From SG8-30 sp963695085 (lineage in GTDB: Bacteria; Pseudomonadota; Gammaproteobacteria; Steroidobacterales; Steroidobacteraceae), in NCBI GenBank assembly GCA_963695085.1, contig CAVOFV010000003.1:62001-126000 (forward strand): DNA of 64,000 nt, written 5' to 3'. Position 1 is the stretch's first letter, and every line of letters begins with the position of its first letter. The translations under genes and the position numbers were made by a program. This document shows positions 27,199 to 34,888 of the stretch, piece after piece. The notes beneath the pieces are model-generated. The model did no database searches and was not told the origin of the DNA. It saw only the letters and a program-made list of their open reading frames with translations.

Positions 27199-27744
27199 AT
27201 GGCGACGAAATCACGAAAGCCGCGCAATTCCCGGGGTTTTACGCTCGTTGAAGTCCTCGTGGCCAGCGGCGTGCTGGCCATCGCCGTGCTGGCCGCAACA
27301 CCGGGCCTCGGAGAATACCTACGCGACTGCCGGCGCTCCGCCACGCTCAACCTGCTGGCCCACGCCGTGCACACGGCCCGCGCCGCGGCCGCCGCCCTGG
27401 GCGTGCGCGCGACGCTGTGCGGGACGTCCGATGGCACGTCCTGTTCGCAAAGCAACGACTGGAGCGATGCCGTGCTGGTGCTGCCGGACCCGCCGCGCGC
27501 TGCGGCCGCGTCCCCGGCGCCGGTGCGTGTGCTGCGACTCGATGCGGGCCGCACCCGGCAGACGGTGCGCTCCAACCGCAACGCCATAGAACTCGACCCG
27601 CTGTCGCCGTACGCGACGACTGCCACGGTCACCGTTTGCGACGATCGCGGCGCACGCTCCGCACGCGCACTCATCGTCAGCCGCACCGGCCGGCCGCGGA
27701 TCAGCGACCGCGACGCCAGCGGACGGCTGCTGGCCTGCCCATGA
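27199..27744 (+). CDS. fimT: Type IV pilus minor pilin FimT/GspH-like
   Basis: A 181-residue prepilin. The leader KPRNSRG precedes the cleavage point, then FTLVEVLVASGVLAIAVLA is the conserved hydrophobic N-terminal helix with glutamate at +5. The C-terminal domain resembles GspH/FimT (VCDDRGARSARALIVSRTGRPRIS). It is first in the minor pilin operon that primes type IV pilus assembly. ATG 27199 is chosen as the start close to the leader; the frame is open from 27175. It overlaps the next gene by ATGA. Confidence 0.86.
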   Translation: MATKSRKPRNSRGFTLVEVLVASGVLAIAVLAATPGLGEYLRDCRRSATLNLLAHAVHTARAAAAALGVRATLCGTSDGTSCSQSNDWSDAVLVLPDPPRAAAASPAPVRVLRLDAGRTRQTVRSNRNAIELDPLSPYATTATVTVCDDRGARSARALIVSRTGRPRISDRDASGRLLACP

Positions 27745-28205
27745 GCGCCCGGGCATCGGCGCGGATGCACGGCTTTGCACTGGCCGAGTCGCTGGTCGCC
27801 TTGACGCTGCTGGCGCTGGGCCTGGCCTCGACCGTTGCGATCCTCGTGCAGTGCCTGCGTCACGAGCGGGAAGCCGCGGCCAGATCCGCGACGCTGCGGC
27901 TGGCGTCATCGCTCGGCGAGGAACTGCGCACACTGCGCCCGCCAGACGGCCGGGCCCTGCTCGCCGTGACCGGCGTGCCGGCCGAGACGGCGTGTGACCA
28001 GCGCCCCGGCAGTTGCGCCGCCGAGTCCGCCGCAGCGAACGTCATGGTGACCTGGCGCGCCGCGCTGGCGCTGCATGCGCCGGCGGGCGCAACGGGATCC
28101 GTCGCGGTGCCCGACCCGGACGTGCCGGCCTATCGCATCCGCATCGGCTGGCCGTCGGCGGACCCGTCTGCCGAATCGGTCCTGCAGCTGATCGTGGAGG
28201 CCTGA
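27741..28205 (+). CDS. pilV: Type IV pilus minor pilin PilV-like
   Basis: A 154-residue prepilin with short leader ending in RMHG, then FALAESLVALTLLALGLAS, where E stands at +5. PilV proteins form a priming complex with FimU, PilW, PilX and PilE at the pilus tip. The gene starts inside the stop codon of fimT (ATGA) and its own TGA overlaps the ATG of pilW, so translation is coupled. The remaining sequence has a pair of cysteines (CDQRPGSC). Confidence 0.86.
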   Translation: MSARASARMHGFALAESLVALTLLALGLASTVAILVQCLRHEREAAARSATLRLASSLGEELRTLRPPDGRALLAVTGVPAETACDQRPGSCAAESAAANVMVTWRAALALHAPAGATGSVAVPDPDVPAYRIRIGWPSADPSAESVLQLIVEA

Positions 28206-29153
28206 TGCGGCTGGCCGGGTTCACGCTGGTCGAGGTCATGGTCGCCACGCTGCTGGCGGTCCTTGCGGTTGCCAGCGCCGCAGGCGTCGTCGCGCGCGGA
28301 CGCGGAACCTATCGCAGCGTGGAATCGCAGGCCCGCATGGAGGAAACGGCCAGGGCCGCACTCGACCTGCTCGGTGCCGAGATCCACATGGCCGGTTACC
28401 TTGGACTTGCGCCGCCCGGTACGCCAGTCGCCGGCAGCACAGCGGTCGGCACCGACGCTCCCGCGGGCCTTGGCGCCAACGGCGGTTGCGTCGCGTCCCT
28501 CGCCCTGGACTTCGCCGCTCCCGTCGCCGGCGCCGACGGGACACTGGCCGCGTCGCAGGGCGTGCCGCTCGGCTGCCGTGCGTCGCCGCAGGGCCGTTCG
28601 GTCGCCGGTACCGACACGCTGGTCCTGCGCCATGCATCGGCCGCGGCCGCACGTCCCGAGGCCGGCCGACTGCAGATCGAGTCGACGCGTCGTAGCGCGC
28701 GGTTCCTGGCCGACGGCACGACGATCCTCGAGTCCGCGGCGCGCGTGCACGACGTCGAGACCGGCGCGTTCTATGTCAGCGCCGACTCGACCGGACTGAC
28801 CGGCCGGCCGTCGCTGCGGCGCAAGCGGCTGGTCGGGGGCGTCGCGCCGTCATTCCAGGACGAGGAACTGGTCGCGGGCATCGAGGACCTGCAGGTCGAG
28901 GCGGCGCTGCAGCCCGACGACGCGAGCGGTGCCGCAGTCCGCTATTTCTCGCTCGACCACATTGGCGCGGACGCGCGCCCGCGCGCACTACGGGTCTGGG
29001 TACTCGTGCGCAGCGATGTCGCGGATCCTGCGCCCGTCGCAGCTGCCGGCGCTCGCTTACGCCAATCGCGACCTGCCGCCCGAGTCGTCGCGCTACCGCC
29101 GCCTGCTTGCGTCCCGTTCCTTCGAACTTCGCAACGCGGGTCCGTCATCATGA
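28205..29153 (+). CDS. pilW: Type IV pilus minor pilin PilW-like, frameshifted near its 3' end
   Basis: A prepilin with leader MRLAG and helix FTLVEVMVATLLAVLAVAS, then a long PilW-type domain (AGYLGLAP, SVAGTDTLVLRHAS, GIEDLQVEAAL, RALRVWVLVRSDVAD). After this the frame runs into unrelated sequence and on into pilX. In the frame one base further, the normal PilW end appears: LRPSQLPALAYANRDL then RYRRLLASRSFELRNAG, stopping at TGA 29151-29153, which overlaps the ATG of pilX. One extra base near 29021-29030 (CC in GGATCCTG) explains it. The protein is about 316 residues if repaired. It may be a real mutation or a base-calling error. Confidence 0.82.
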
Positions 29154-29593
29154 AGCAGGTGCGGCAACGCGGCATGGCGCTGGGCATCGTGCTGCTGCTG
29201 TTGCTGGGCCTTGCCTTGCTGGCGCTCGCCGGCCACAGCGCCGCCGTTGCCGCGCTGGCCATTGCCGGACTCGAGCAGCATGCCGCGCGGACCTTTGAGG
29301 CGGCCGAGGCCGGCGTGTCCCGCACGCTGCGATCCTGGCATGCCTTGGGAGCCACTGCGGACGCAGCGCCCGTGGAAGTCTGGCCAGAAACGTGGCCGGA
29401 AGTGACCATCCTGCGAAACGTCTCGGCCGACCTTCCCGGGCAGCCGGGAGCCTGGCCCGACGGCTTCAGCATCGGCAACGGCGATGGGACCTTCGCGAGC
29501 CGCCACTACACGGTCGTCGCCGAGGCACGCGGCGCGCGTCACACGGCCGCTCGCATCGAGCAGGGCTTCGTCGTCATCGAGCCGGCACCATGA
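29150..29593 (+). CDS. pilX: Type IV pilus assembly protein PilX-like
   Basis: A 147-residue protein. MKQVRQRG is a prepilin-like leader, followed by MALGIVLLLLLGLALLALAGHS, without the usual glutamate at +5, as is common in PilX proteins, and then the typical QHAARTFEAAEAGVSRTLRSW. It joins PilV, PilW and PilE in the pilus priming complex. In the given sequence it is read in the same frame as the shifted pilW end, so an artificial PilW-PilX fusion frame exists; ATG 29150, overlapping the repaired pilW stop, is the natural start. It overlaps pilY1 by ATGA. Confidence 0.84.
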   Translation: MKQVRQRGMALGIVLLLLLGLALLALAGHSAAVAALAIAGLEQHAARTFEAAEAGVSRTLRSWHALGATADAAPVEVWPETWPEVTILRNVSADLPGQPGAWPDGFSIGNGDGTFASRHYTVVAEARGARHTAARIEQGFVVIEPAP

Positions 29594-32500
29594 ATGCGCT
29601 GCGCATGTGCCCATCGATGGCGCACCTCGCACTGGCAGCGCTGCTGCACTGGGCGGGCCCCGCGGCGCACGCTCAGAGCGACGAACCGTGGGTGGCGAGG
29701 GCTCCGATGCCGGCCGGGACCCGGCCCCTGCTCGCGCTGGTCGTGGACACCTCGGCCGAGATGGCGGAACTCATCGCCACCCACGCCCCTTACGATCCCA
29801 GCCATGACTACGCCGCGGAAGTGGCCGCGCCCTGCGATCCCGCGCGCGTGTACTGGCGGCGCGGCCCCGGTCCCGCGCCCGACTGCCGCGGCAGCGCATC
29901 GCTGCCGCTCGATTCCGCCGCTGCGCCCATCGGGTTCCGCTGCCAGGCCGGGCGCCACGCGCTCGCGCGCTCAGGCACCTACGTGGCCTCCCGTGCCGCG
30001 CAGTGGAATCCCGGTGCAGCGGGCGGCTACTGGCGCGAACTGCTGCCAGGCAATGACGGCGCCGTAGAGTGCCGGGCCGATCGCGGCGCGCATGGCGCAG
30101 GCGATGGTCCCTGGTACGCAGCGCATGGCGCCGCCGGGCCGTGGAGCCGCGACAGCGACAACGAACCGCTGTGGGATGCGCCGCCGCTGTCTGACAGCTA
30201 CGTGTTCCTGGCCGGCAATTATCTCAACTACCTTGCCGGCCCGGCCAGGCAGACGGCAAGCCGCTACACGTGGATGGCCTCGCTGATTGAAAGCGCCGCG
30301 GCGTCCGTCGATGAACTGGAACTGGCCGTCGTCAGGCTCAGTCACGATGGAATGCCCGGTGACGACGCGGGCCGCGGCGGCATGGTCGTGCTGGCGCCCG
30401 CGACGCTGCCCGGCGCGGCCGCAGCCGTTGGCGGCGAACTCGCGGGCGGGTCGCCGGCGGGGCCCGCGCCGCTCGCGGAATCCATGGTCGAGGTTGCCGC
30501 GTGGCTGTCCGGCGACCCGGTCCACTTTGGCGACGACTCGCATGCGGCGCCCGGCGTGCCGCTGCCAAGCGCCGCCGGCGTGCGTGATCCGCAGCGACCC
30601 GGCACGTACCTGACCCCGTTCACGAACGCCTGCCGGCCGGTTTCGATCGGCCTGGTCACGGCCGGCCTGCCCTCCGCGGATGGCGGGGCGGGCGCGGCCG
30701 CGGCGCAGCTTTCCGGGTTCTCGCGGGCCGCCCTCGCCTGCGGCGCCGACTGTCTGGCTGTGCTTGCAGGATGGTTGCGGCACACGGACCTCCTGCCAGC
30801 GCTACCGGGTGAGCAACTCGCTCCCTTGTTCATTGCTGCGCCCCAACCGCTGGCTGCGGCCCTGCGAGACGCGGCGGCCGCTGCCAGGACGCCGGTCCTC
30901 GACTTCGCCGACCCGCTGGCACTGATCATGATGATCGCGCACGCGCTCCAGCACGATGCGGCGGCGGCACCCGCTGCACGGCTGTCCGCGGCCGGATTCC
31001 CCACGGCGGCGGCCGGCAGGCGCGAGCCGGCGATGTACTTCAGCCTGTCGGTCCCCGCGGCGGCCCCGCGCTGGGCCGGCAATGTGCGGAAGTACCAGTG
31101 GCGGCCCGCCGCGACACCGCTCGCCGGCCCCACGGTCGTCGACCGGGACGGGGACCCGGCTTTCGATGATTCCGGATTCGTGTTGCGTCCGGAATCCCGC
31201 AGCGCCTGGTCCACAGGCCCGGATGGCGCGGATGCGCTCCTCGGCGGTGCCGCCGCGGCGTTGCCGCCGCCGGCTGCGCGGCGCCTGTACGCCGACATCA
31301 CTTCGAATGTGCTCACCGATCCGGGCAATCGCATTGACGCTGCGAATCCAGCCCTGACGCGCGAGGCCCTCGGGCTGGTGCCGCGCGATCCGCGTGCGGG
31401 CGCCGAGCTGATTGCCTGGGCGCTCGGCACCGATGCGTTCGACGCCGACGGTGACGTCCTGCGCGACGAGCCGCGGCCCGGCATCGGAGATCCCGGGCTG
31501 TCGCCGCCGCTCGTGATCAGCTACGGCGGGCCCGACGACCCTGCGCTGGTATTTGCCGCGACCAACGATGGCGTGCTGCACGCATTCAATGAGGCGGATG
31601 GCAGTGAACGGTGGGCATTCATGCCACGAGCATTGCTGCAGAGGCTGGCCGGCCTGTCCGCCGCGGTCACCACGACCGTCCGCCACCACGGGCTCGACGG
31701 GCCCGTCACCCGATACCTGCTGGACGCCGATGGCGATGGCCGCCTCAGGCCCGGCTCCGGCGACCGGGCATGGCTGTTTGTCGGACTGGGGCGCGGCGGG
31801 CCCGGCTACTACGCACTGGACGTCATCGACCCCGACCGTCCGAGGCTGCTCTGGTCGCTGGGCGGCGCAGCGGCCTCCGCGCTGGGCGAGGCGTGGCCCG
31901 CTGCCGTCGTGGTCCGCATGCGGCTCGATGACCGGCGCCAGAGCCCGCACCGGCTGGTGGTGGTGCTCGCAGGCGGCCACGATCCGGCGCAGTCCGCCTG
32001 GCCGCGTGCTCATGACGCGCGCGGCGCGCGGCTGCTAATCCTCGACGCGGAGTCCGGCGAGGTGCTGTGGCAGGCAGCCGGTCCCGATGAAGATGGCGCG
32101 GACCTGACGCTCGCGGGCCTGTCGGCCAGCCTGCCTTCGGCGCCCCGCGTGCTCGACGCGGACGGCGATGGCTTCGCCGACACCCTGTACGTGCTGGGCA
32201 TCGCCGGCCACCTGTGGCGCATCGGCTTCCCGTCGAGTGCCGCCATCCCGGTGCGGGCGACCGCGAAGTTGCTCGGATGGTTCGGGACAGCGGACGACCC
32301 GGATCGCCCGCCGCGCCGCTTCTATTCGACGCCGGACGTCAGCTACGACGCGGGCAGCGGCCGCCCACGCTTCATCATCTCCTTCGGTTCGGGCTGGCTG
32401 GCCCGGCCGCGCGACACGTCGATCGAAGACCGCTTCTACGCCGTCTACGACTTTCCGGATGGGGCCTGGCCGGTTGGCGCGCCCGGGGCCGGCGCCGCCC

Positions 32501-32973
32501 TGCACGACCGCGACCTGTTTGACGTGACGTCGCCGCCGCATACGGCGCCGGCCGACGCCCGCGGCTGGCTGCTGCGGCTCACGTCGCACGGCCGGGGCGA
32601 GAAAACCGCCGGATCGTCGCTGACTTTCGATCATCGCCTGCGCTTTGCCACGTACCAGCCGGTCGCCGCGGAACCGGAACGGCCCTGCGGGCCCCCCGCT
32701 GGCCGCAGCAGGCTGTACACCCTGGACGTACGCAGCGGGCGGCCCCTCAACTGGGTGGGTGACCAGCCCGTGCCGGCGGAGGACCTACCCCTGCAGGGTT
32801 TGCCGCCGGACCTGCGCGTCGCCTTTCCGCAACGGGTTGCGCGCGAAGGCTGCGGCGCCGGCGGCTGCAGCGCTGCCCCATTCGGGTTCATCGGCGGCCG
32901 CTCGCTGGACCTGGGCTTCCGCAACGACCCCGTGAAGACGTCATGGCGCCGACTCGAACCGACGCCGCAGTGA
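29590..32973 (+). CDS. pilY1: Type IV pilus tip adhesin/biogenesis factor PilY1-like
   Basis: A 1,127-residue secreted protein. After a signal peptide (MNALRMCPSMAHLALAALL ... AHAQ) comes a degenerate von Willebrand A-like start (LLALVVDTSAEM, where the MIDAS would be DxSxS). The C-terminal half (about residues 620-1050) is the PilY1 beta-propeller: VFAATNDGVLHAFNEADGSE, calcium-loop-like DADGDGRLRPGSGD, GLGRGGPGYYALDVIDPDRP and DADGDGFADTLYVL. PilY1 caps the pilus, promotes extension and adheres to surfaces. It is encoded downstream of pilX with an ATGA overlap, and its end overlaps pilE by 31 bases. Many cysteines could form disulfides. Confidence 0.88.
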   Translation: MNALRMCPSMAHLALAALLHWAGPAAHAQSDEPWVARAPMPAGTRPLLALVVDTSAEMAELIATHAPYDPSHDYAAEVAAPCDPARVYWRRGPGPAPDCRGSASLPLDSAAAPIGFRCQAGRHALARSGTYVASRAAQWNPGAAGGYWRELLPGNDGAVECRADRGAHGAGDGPWYAAHGAAGPWSRDSDNEPLWDAPPLSDSYVFLAGNYLNYLAGPARQTASRYTWMASLIESAAASVDELELAVVRLSHDGMPGDDAGRGGMVVLAPATLPGAAAAVGGELAGGSPAGPAPLAESMVEVAAWLSGDPVHFGDDSHAAPGVPLPSAAGVRDPQRPGTYLTPFTNACRPVSIGLVTAGLPSADGGAGAAAAQLSGFSRAALACGADCLAVLAGWLRHTDLLPALPGEQLAPLFIAAPQPLAAALRDAAAAARTPVLDFADPLALIMMIAHALQHDAAAAPAARLSAAGFPTAAAGRREPAMYFSLSVPAAAPRWAGNVRKYQWRPAATPLAGPTVVDRDGDPAFDDSGFVLRPESRSAWSTGPDGADALLGGAAAALPPPAARRLYADITSNVLTDPGNRIDAANPALTREALGLVPRDPRAGAELIAWALGTDAFDADGDVLRDEPRPGIGDPGLSPPLVISYGGPDDPALVFAATNDGVLHAFNEADGSERWAFMPRALLQRLAGLSAAVTTTVRHHGLDGPVTRYLLDADGDGRLRPGSGDRAWLFVGLGRGGPGYYALDVIDPDRPRLLWSLGGAAASALGEAWPAAVVVRMRLDDRRQSPHRLVVVLAGGHDPAQSAWPRAHDARGARLLILDAESGEVLWQAAGPDEDGADLTLAGLSASLPSAPRVLDADGDGFADTLYVLGIAGHLWRIGFPSSAAIPVRATAKLLGWFGTADDPDRPPRRFYSTPDVSYDAGSGRPRFIISFGSGWLARPRDTSIEDRFYAVYDFPDGAWPVGAPGAGAALHDRDLFDVTSPPHTAPADARGWLLRLTSHGRGEKTAGSSLTFDHRLRFATYQPVAAEPERPCGPPAGRSRLYTLDVRSGRPLNWVGDQPVPAEDLPLQGLPPDLRVAFPQRVAREGCGAGGCSAAPFGFIGGRSLDLGFRNDPVKTSWRRLEPTPQ

Positions 32974-33383
32974 CGCTGCTAGAGTTGCTGATCGCGCTCG
33001 CGATCGCGGCGTTGCTGGCGGCGATGGCCTACCCGTCATACCGGCAGCACCTGCTTCGCGCGCATCGCACCGAGGCCATCGAGTCGCTGCTCACCGTCGC
33101 GGCGGAGCAGGAACGACACCACCTCGCACACGGGCATTACGCAGGGTACTTTCGCGCGGCTGATGACGCCGGCCTTGCGGTCGAGCCAGTCACGCCGACC
33201 GGCCGGTACCGGCTGGATCTCGAGGAAGCCGGCCCGGTCAGCTACGTGGCCGTGGCCACGCCGATGCCGGCCGGGTCGCAGGCCATGGACCAGCGCTGCG
33301 CCCGCTTTGTCGTTCGCGCCAGCGGCCAGCGCACCGCCACCGATGCCGCAGGCCGCGACACGACCCGCGAATGCTGGCGTTGA
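32943..33383 (+). CDS. pilE: Type IV minor pilin PilE-like, with unusual Ala at -1
   Basis: A 146-residue prepilin. The N-terminal helix VTLLELLIALAIAALLAAMA has the +5 glutamate (E14) and is followed by YPSYRQHLLRAHRTEAIESL and a short pilin domain with two cysteines (RCARF, RECW), as in PilE minor pilins. The residue before the cleavage point is alanine (A9) instead of the near-invariant glycine and +1 is valine instead of phenylalanine, so prepilin peptidase processing may be slow. It is the last gene of the pilus operon and overlaps the pilY1 end by 31 bases. It converges with ispH. Confidence 0.85.
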   Translation: MAPTRTDAAVTLLELLIALAIAALLAAMAYPSYRQHLLRAHRTEAIESLLTVAAEQERHHLAHGHYAGYFRAADDAGLAVEPVTPTGRYRLDLEEAGPVSYVAVATPMPAGSQAMDQRCARFVVRASGQRTATDAAGRDTTRECWR

Positions 33384-33407
33384 AGCCGATGACGGCTGCG
33401 CCGCGGT

Positions 33408-34376
33408 TCAACCCTTGCGCAGCAGCGCCTCCGCCCGCGGCGCATTCCGCAGTTCGGGCGGCCGGCCGAAGGTGACGCTCTCCTCGCGGCCGACCACTTC
33501 GACCGCCTGCGTTCCGCCCCATTGCTGCAGCCGCTCGATGACCTGCGCCACGAGCAGCTCGGGCGCCGAGGCGCCGGCGGTCACGCCGACCACGGCGGCC
33601 GAGGCAAACCACTCGCGCTTCAGGTCGTCCGGGCCCTCGACGAGGTAGCCGGGGATGCCGCGCGCCGAGGCGATCTCGCGCAACCGGTTGGAATTGGAGC
33701 TGTTGGGCGAGCCCACGACCAGCAGCACGTCGCAGGACGCGGTCAGCGTCTTGACCGCATCCTGGCGGTTCTGCGTCGCGTAGCAGATGTCCTCGCGGCG
33801 CGGCGACAGCAGCGCCGGGAAGCGCGTCCTGAGCGCTTCGACGATACGCGCCGTGTCGTCCACCGACAGCGTCGTCTGCGTGACCAGCGCGACCCGCGAC
33901 GGGTCGCGCACCTGGAGCGCCGCCACGTCCGCGACCGACTCGACCAGCTGGATGCGCGCCGCGCTGGCGCCATTGAACTGGCCCATCGTTCCTTCCACTT
34001 CCGGGTGGCCGGCGTGGCCGATCAACACGACGTCGAGGCCGTCGGCCGCGTAGCGCGTGACTTCCATGTGCACCTTGGTCACCAGCGGGCAGGTCGCGTC
34101 GAACACCTTGAGGCCGCGTTGCCTGGCTTCGTCCTGCACTACCCGCGACACGCCGTGCGCGCTGAAGATGACGGTCGCGCCGTCCGGCACCTCGTCCAGC
34201 TCGTCCACGAACACGGCGCCCAGCGAGCGCAGCCGGTCGACGACGAAGCGGTTGTGCACGACCTCGTGGCGCACGTAGATGGGCGCGCCGAGCAGGCCGA
34301 GCGCGCGTTCGACGATGTCGATGGCGCGGTCCACGCCGGCGCAGAAGCCGCGCGGATTGGCCAGCAGGATCTTCAC
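33408..34376 (-). CDS. ispH: 4-hydroxy-3-methylbut-2-enyl diphosphate reductase
   Basis: A 322-residue iron-sulfur enzyme of the MEP isoprenoid pathway, reducing HMBPP to IPP and DMAPP. It shows the three cluster cysteines in PRGFCAGV (about residue 12), FDATCPLVTKVH (about 96) and ASCDVLLVVGSPNSSNS (about 197-211), with the substrate-binding FSAHGV, GHAGHPEVEG and SPNSSN. Start codon is GTG 34376, overlapping the lspA stop (GTGA), giving MKILLANPRGFCAG. It is the last gene of the ileS-lspA-ispH run; the FKBP-type isomerase gene often present between lspA and ispH is absent here. Confidence 0.95.
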   Translation of the reverse strand: MKILLANPRGFCAGVDRAIDIVERALGLLGAPIYVRHEVVHNRFVVDRLRSLGAVFVDELDEVPDGATVIFSAHGVSRVVQDEARQRGLKVFDATCPLVTKVHMEVTRYAADGLDVVLIGHAGHPEVEGTMGQFNGASAARIQLVESVADVAALQVRDPSRVALVTQTTLSVDDTARIVEALRTRFPALLSPRREDICYATQNRQDAVKTLTASCDVLLVVGSPNSSNSNRLREIASARGIPGYLVEGPDDLKREWFASAAVVGVTAGASAPELLVAQVIERLQQWGGTQAVEVVGREESVTFGRPPELRNAPRAEALLRKG

Positions 34377-34888
34377 GGCTGCGCCGCCTGCCTGGCGCGG
34401 CGGCTGGACAGCAGCGCGTCGATCACCAGCATGATGGCGCCGGCCGTGATGGCCATGTCGGCGACGTTGAAGGCCGGGTAATACCAGCGCTCCCAGTGGA
34501 AGTGGATGAAGTCGATCACGTGACCGTGCCAGACGCGGTCGATGACGTTGCCCAGCGCGCCGCCCATCACCAGCGACAGCGCGATGGCCAGCCAGGTCGC
34601 GCCGCGCCCGGACAGGCCCTTCAGCCACACCACGATGCCGGTGCTGATGCCGACCGCCAGCACGATGAAGAACCAGCGTTGCCAGCCGGAGGCCTGCGCC
34701 AGCAGGCTGAAGGCGGCGCCGGTGTTGTGCAGCCGCGTGAGCTCCAGCACCGGCAGCACGTCCAGCACCTCGTACTGGAGGAACTCGCGCACCACCAGCG
34801 CCTTGGTCAGCTGGTCGGCCACGATCACGGCCGCCGCCAGCCACAGCCAGCGCAGTGCGCCCTGCCGCCCGCCTTCGTTCACGGTCAC
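34373..34888 (-). CDS. lspA: Lipoprotein signal peptidase II
   Basis: A 171-residue inner-membrane aspartic protease that removes lipoprotein signal peptides. Motifs are DQLTKALV, NTGAAFSLL, VMGGALGNVIDRV and FNVADMAITAG, the last two holding the catalytic aspartates; four hydrophobic helices are present. GTG 34888 is chosen: it overlaps the ileS stop by GTGA and gives normal family length; GTG 34882 is possible. It sits between ileS and ispH. Several lipoproteins are encoded in this window (15216, 22770, 23085, 50107, 57968). Confidence 0.94.
   Translation of the reverse strand: MTVNEGGRQGALRWLWLAAAVIVADQLTKALVVREFLQYEVLDVLPVLELTRLHNTGAAFSLLAQASGWQRWFFIVLAVGISTGIVVWLKGLSGRGATWLAIALSLVMGGALGNVIDRVWHGHVIDFIHFHWERWYYPAFNVADMAITAGAIMLVIDALLSSRRARQAAQP

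Noticed and set aside
28205..29593. A genuine PilW-PilX fusion protein
   Set aside because: The linker is not pilin-like while a proper PilW ending and a proper pilX start with overlapping stop and start codons exist one base out of frame.
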